Part shown: one piece after another, positions 6,662-8,495 of the stretch | How the letters are laid out: every line of letters begins with the position of its first letter | Position numbering within the stretch: the stretch's first letter is position 1 | DNA from: Betaproteobacteria bacterium UBA5582 | Lineage (GTDB): Bacteria; Pseudomonadota; Gammaproteobacteria; Burkholderiales; Rhodocyclaceae | Assembly (NCBI GenBank): GCA_002425245.1 | Contig: DILW01000059.1 | Location: 1-8,495 of the forward strand | DNA: 8,495 bases | Direction of reading: 5' to 3' | The notes under the pieces: generated by a model | Database searches by the model: none | Seen by the model: the letters and a program-made list of their open reading frames with translations, nothing else | What the model was told of the DNA's origin: nothing | Program-made: the position numbers and the translations under genes

Positions 6662-7315
6662 TTACTTCAATGCGTTGAAGACCGCCTTGGTGATGTCGTC
6701 GACCGAGCCGACACCGGCAATCTTGCGCACCTTCGGTGCCGCGGCATCGCCTTCGGCCGCCCACTTGCTGTAGAAGTCGACCAGCGGCTTGGTCTGCGAG
6801 TGGTAAACGTCGAGGCGCTTCTTGACCGTTTCTTCCTTGTCGTCGTCGCGCTGGACTAGGTCCTCGCCGGTGACGTCGTCCTTGCCCTCGACCTTGGGCG
6901 GGTTGAACTTGACGTGGTAGGTGCGGCCCGACGGCAGGTGGGCGCGGCGACCGGCCATGCGTTCGATGATGTCGCTGTCCGGCACGTCGATTTCGAGCAC
7001 GAACTCGATCGGCACGCCGGCATCCTTCATCGCCTGCGCCTGCGGAATGGTGCGCGGAAAACCGTCGAACAGGTAACCGTTCTTGCAGTCGTCCTGGGTC
7101 AGGCGATCCTTGACCATGCCGATGATCACGGCGTCCGGCACCAGGCCGCCCGCATCCATGTGCTTCTTGGCTTCCAGGCCGAGCGGCGTACCCGCCTTGA
7201 CCTGGGCGCGCAGCATGTCGCCGGTGGAAATCTGGGGGATGCCGAACTCCTTCGAGATGAAGGTGGCTTGCGTACCCTTGCCGGCGCCGGGCGCGCCCAA
7301 AAGAATCAGTTTCAT
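6662..7315 (-). CDS. adk: Adenylate kinase
   Basis: A 217-residue cytoplasmic enzyme catalysing ATP + AMP to 2 ADP, the main adenylate balancer. The P-loop GAPGAGKGT is at 7-15, the AMP-binding stretch STGDMLR at 30-36 and FDGFPRT at 83-89. A long LID domain spans about 122-159. The LID has no zinc cysteines; it carries the His126, Ser129, Asp146, Thr149 set of the Gram-negative hydrogen-bonded type. Length is normal for the long bacterial form. The ATG has a good ribosome binding site (AGAGGGA, six bases upstream). It follows kdsB after 86 bases and precedes the phosphofructokinase by four. No confident promoter is seen in the leader, so it may be read from the kdsB side or from a promoter I cannot recognise. 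Confidence 0.98.
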   Translation of the reverse strand: MKLILLGAPGAGKGTQATFISKEFGIPQISTGDMLRAQVKAGTPLGLEAKKHMDAGGLVPDAVIIGMVKDRLTQDDCKNGYLFDGFPRTIPQAQAMKDAGVPIEFVLEIDVPDSDIIERMAGRRAHLPSGRTYHVKFNPPKVEGKDDVTGEDLVQRDDDKEETVKKRLDVYHSQTKPLVDFYSKWAAEGDAAAPKVRKIAGVGSVDDITKAVFNALK

Positions 7316-7402
7316 GGAAAGTCCCTCTGGTTACAAATGAAAATTTTTTTGTTGTCGGTTAGCGTCGCACCGTTCTCTAGACGACCGAAATTACCTGCTT
7401 AT
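7316..7402. other. kdsB-adk intergenic stretch with an A/T tract
   Basis: These 87 bases are the longest gap in the right-hand half. They contain the adk ribosome binding site (AGAGGGA on the minus strand, about 7322-7328) and an AAAAAAATTTT run on the minus strand near 7341-7351. No hairpin followed by a T-run was found for ending kdsB transcription, and no convincing -35/-10 pair was found for adk. Confidence 0.5.
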
Positions 7403-8176
7403 TCAGGCACGGTCAAACAGTTTGCGCATTTTTTCGGCGTCCTCCGGCGTATCCACGCCTGCCGCCGGGGCGGCGTCGATCAGCGCCACGCTGATCCGGT
7501 AACCGTGCCACAGGGCGCGCAATTGTTCGAGCGCCTCGAAGCGCTCGGTCGGCGCCACCGACAGGCCGGCATAGGCCTTGAGAAAGCTCGCCCGGTAGGC
7601 ATACAGGCCAACGTGACGATAGGCCGGAAGTTCGGCCGGCAAGCTGGCACCGCCGCCCTCGCGGGCGAAATGGTCGCGGGCGTAGGGAATCGGCGCGCGC
7701 GAGAAATAGGCGGCATCGCCGTCGGCCCGGCAGACCACCTTGACCACGTTGGGATTGAAGAAATCGGCCGGGTCGGCAATCGGGTGGGCGACGGTGGCGA
7801 TGTCGGCACCGCTGACCGCCAGCTGGCGCGCGGTGAGGATGATCGCTTCCGGCTCGATCAGCGGCTCGTCGCCTTGCACGTTGACGACGATGGTGTCGTT
7901 GGCCCAACCGCGTTGGGCGACGACTTCGGCCAGGCGGTCGGTGCCGGTGGGATGATCGCTGCGCGTCATCAGGGCGGCGAAGCCGTGCGCCTCGCAAGCG
8001 GCGCGCACCTCGTCATGGTCGGTCGCCACCCAGATTTCGCCGGCGCCGGAGAGGCGCGCCCGCTCGCCAACGCGGACCACCATCGGCTTGCCGCCGAGGT
8101 CGAGCAGCGGCTTGCCGGGCAGCCGGCTGGAGGCGAAGCGCGCCGGAATGACGACCTTGAACGCCGGCGTGCTCAC
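7403..8176 (-). CDS. kdsB: 3-deoxy-manno-octulosonate cytidylyltransferase (CMP-Kdo synthetase)
   Basis: A 257-residue cytoplasmic enzyme that activates Kdo with CTP to give CMP-Kdo, the donor for the inner core of lipopolysaccharide. Family motifs are all present: IPARFASSRLPGKPL (10-24, CTP binding), HPTGTDR (75-81), QGDEP (101-105, with the metal-binding Asp103), YFSRAPIP (157-164), RHVGLYAYR (187-195) and a VDTPED end motif. Length is typical. The start is GTG at 8176-8174, overlapping the stop of the Trm112-family gene (GTGA); the first internal Met is at residue 32, after the CTP-binding motif, so GTG must be close to correct. The ribosome binding site is weak, consistent with coupled translation. 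It lies with lpxK, a common pairing of lipid A and Kdo genes in betaproteobacteria. Confidence 0.98.
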   Translation of the reverse strand: MSTPAFKVVIPARFASSRLPGKPLLDLGGKPMVVRVGERARLSGAGEIWVATDHDEVRAACEAHGFAALMTRSDHPTGTDRLAEVVAQRGWANDTIVVNVQGDEPLIEPEAIILTARQLAVSGADIATVAHPIADPADFFNPNVVKVVCRADGDAAYFSRAPIPYARDHFAREGGGASLPAELPAYRHVGLYAYRASFLKAYAGLSVAPTERFEALEQLRALWHGYRISVALIDAAPAAGVDTPEDAEKMRKLFDRA

Positions 8177-8349
8177 GCTTCGTCGGCGCCCAGTTGGCGA
8201 GCCTCGTCTTCGAGCATCACCGGAATGTCATCGCGGATCGGGTAAGCCAGCTTGCACGGCTTGCACACCAGCTCCTGCGCTGCCTTGCGGTATTCCAGGG
8301 GGCCCTTGCAGACCGGGCAAACGAGTATTTCAAGCAATCTGGCGTCCAC
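8173..8349 (-). CDS. Trm112-family small zinc-ribbon protein (YcaR-like)
   Basis: A 58-residue protein reading MDARLLEILVCPVCKGPLEY at the start. Two Cys pairs (C11/C14 and C29/C32) form a zinc ribbon, followed by LAYPIRDDIPVML, the hallmark of the Trm112/YcaR family. Eukaryotic Trm112 activates methyltransferases; the bacterial role between lpxK and kdsB is not settled. The start is GTG at 8349-8347 with GGAGAA (8360-8355) six bases upstream, inside the lpxK coding region; the first 20 bases overlap the lpxK end. Its stop overlaps the kdsB GTG by four bases. The order lpxK, trm112, kdsB is a familiar one in proteobacteria. The family call is firm from motifs and context. Confidence 0.94.
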   Translation of the reverse strand: MDARLLEILVCPVCKGPLEYRKAAQELVCKPCKLAYPIRDDIPVMLEDEARQLGADEA

Positions 8350-8495
8350 GCAGCTTCTCCACTATCAAATCGATCAATGCCGGCGACAGGCCAGCCTCGA
8401 CGGGCAGCACCCAGGCCTCGGCCGTCGTCAATCCGGCGCATTTTACTGCATCCTTCTCGGTCATCAGCAGCACGCCGTCGCCGGCGAAGGCGAGA
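8330..8495 (-). CDS. lpxK: Tetraacyldisaccharide 4'-kinase LpxK (C-terminal end only, runs off the right edge)
   Basis: The last 54 codons and stop are visible; the rest lies beyond base 8495. The visible part has GVLLMTEKDAVKC followed by AWVLPVEAGLSPAL, the conserved C-terminal pattern of LpxK, where MTEKDAVK is highly conserved. LpxK is an inner-membrane-associated kinase that phosphorylates the 4' position of the lipid A disaccharide, giving lipid IVA. The P-loop and membrane anchor are outside the window. Its TGA at 8332-8330 lies 20 bases inside the Trm112-family gene. The neighbours (trm112, kdsB) support the call. Confidence 0.92.
   Translation of the reverse strand, partial: LAFAGDGVLLMTEKDAVKCAGLTTAEAWVLPVEAGLSPALIDLIVEKLRGRQIA

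Noticed and set aside
5101..6678. Plus-strand open frame (525 codons) opposite the phosphofructokinase
   Set aside because: It is antisense to a clear phosphofructokinase and has no domain, no ribosome binding site and low-complexity Ala/Gly/Arg/Gln composition.
7341..7351. A/T tract as an intrinsic terminator or adk promoter
   Set aside because: No GC-rich hairpin precedes the T-run on either strand, and no -35/-10 pair with reasonable spacing could be aligned.
6914..8245. Plus-strand open frame (443 codons) opposite adk and kdsB
   Set aside because: It spans two conserved genes and their gap on the other strand. This is a base-composition artefact.

Overview
The window looks like a chromosomal segment of a GC-rich Gram-negative betaproteobacterium. 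A member of the Rhodocyclaceae (Dechloromonas/Azonexus-like) is my best guess. That guess rests on protein style and gene content (lipid A and Kdo genes, a DNR-type regulator, a pyrophosphate-type phosphofructokinase, a LapB/LapC-type secretion pair), not on a database match. No rRNA, tRNA, CRISPR array or insertion sequence was seen.

Left edge (1-138, minus): the first 46 codons of an NAD-dependent aldehyde dehydrogenase (ExaC/AcoD-like). Its 279-base upstream region (139-417) holds a near-consensus sigma-54 promoter facing the gene and two short palindromes placed where an enhancer-binding activator could sit. On the other side of this region, facing right, is a DNR-type Crp/Fnr regulator (418-1116). 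It ends 13 bases from the convergent end of the long minus-strand gene block.

Minus-strand block, read from right to left in transcription order: lpxK (3' end only), a 58-aa Trm112-family zinc protein, kdsB, an 86-base gap, adk, a phosphofructokinase, a 97-base stretch with a possible 33-codon ORF, then a type I secretion ABC transporter (LapB-like, with a dead C39 domain), its HlyD/LapC-like adaptor, and a LuxR-type regulator with a degenerate receiver domain. Most junctions overlap by 1 to 20 bases or are a few bases apart, so translation is probably coupled along the block.

Functionally, the right part is envelope and energy housekeeping: LpxK (lipid A), KdsB (CMP-Kdo), Adk (adenylate balance) and a PFK (glycolysis/gluconeogenesis). 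The left part of the block is the inner-membrane half of a secretion machine for large RTX-type adhesins plus an apparent regulator. Neither the secreted adhesin nor a TolC-like outer-membrane channel is in the window. I found no clearly undescribed system. The points most worth a second look are the PFK with mixed ATP/PPi active-site signatures, the receiver-less LuxR regulator coupled to the secretion genes, the sigma-54 promoter region, and the small bridging ORF.
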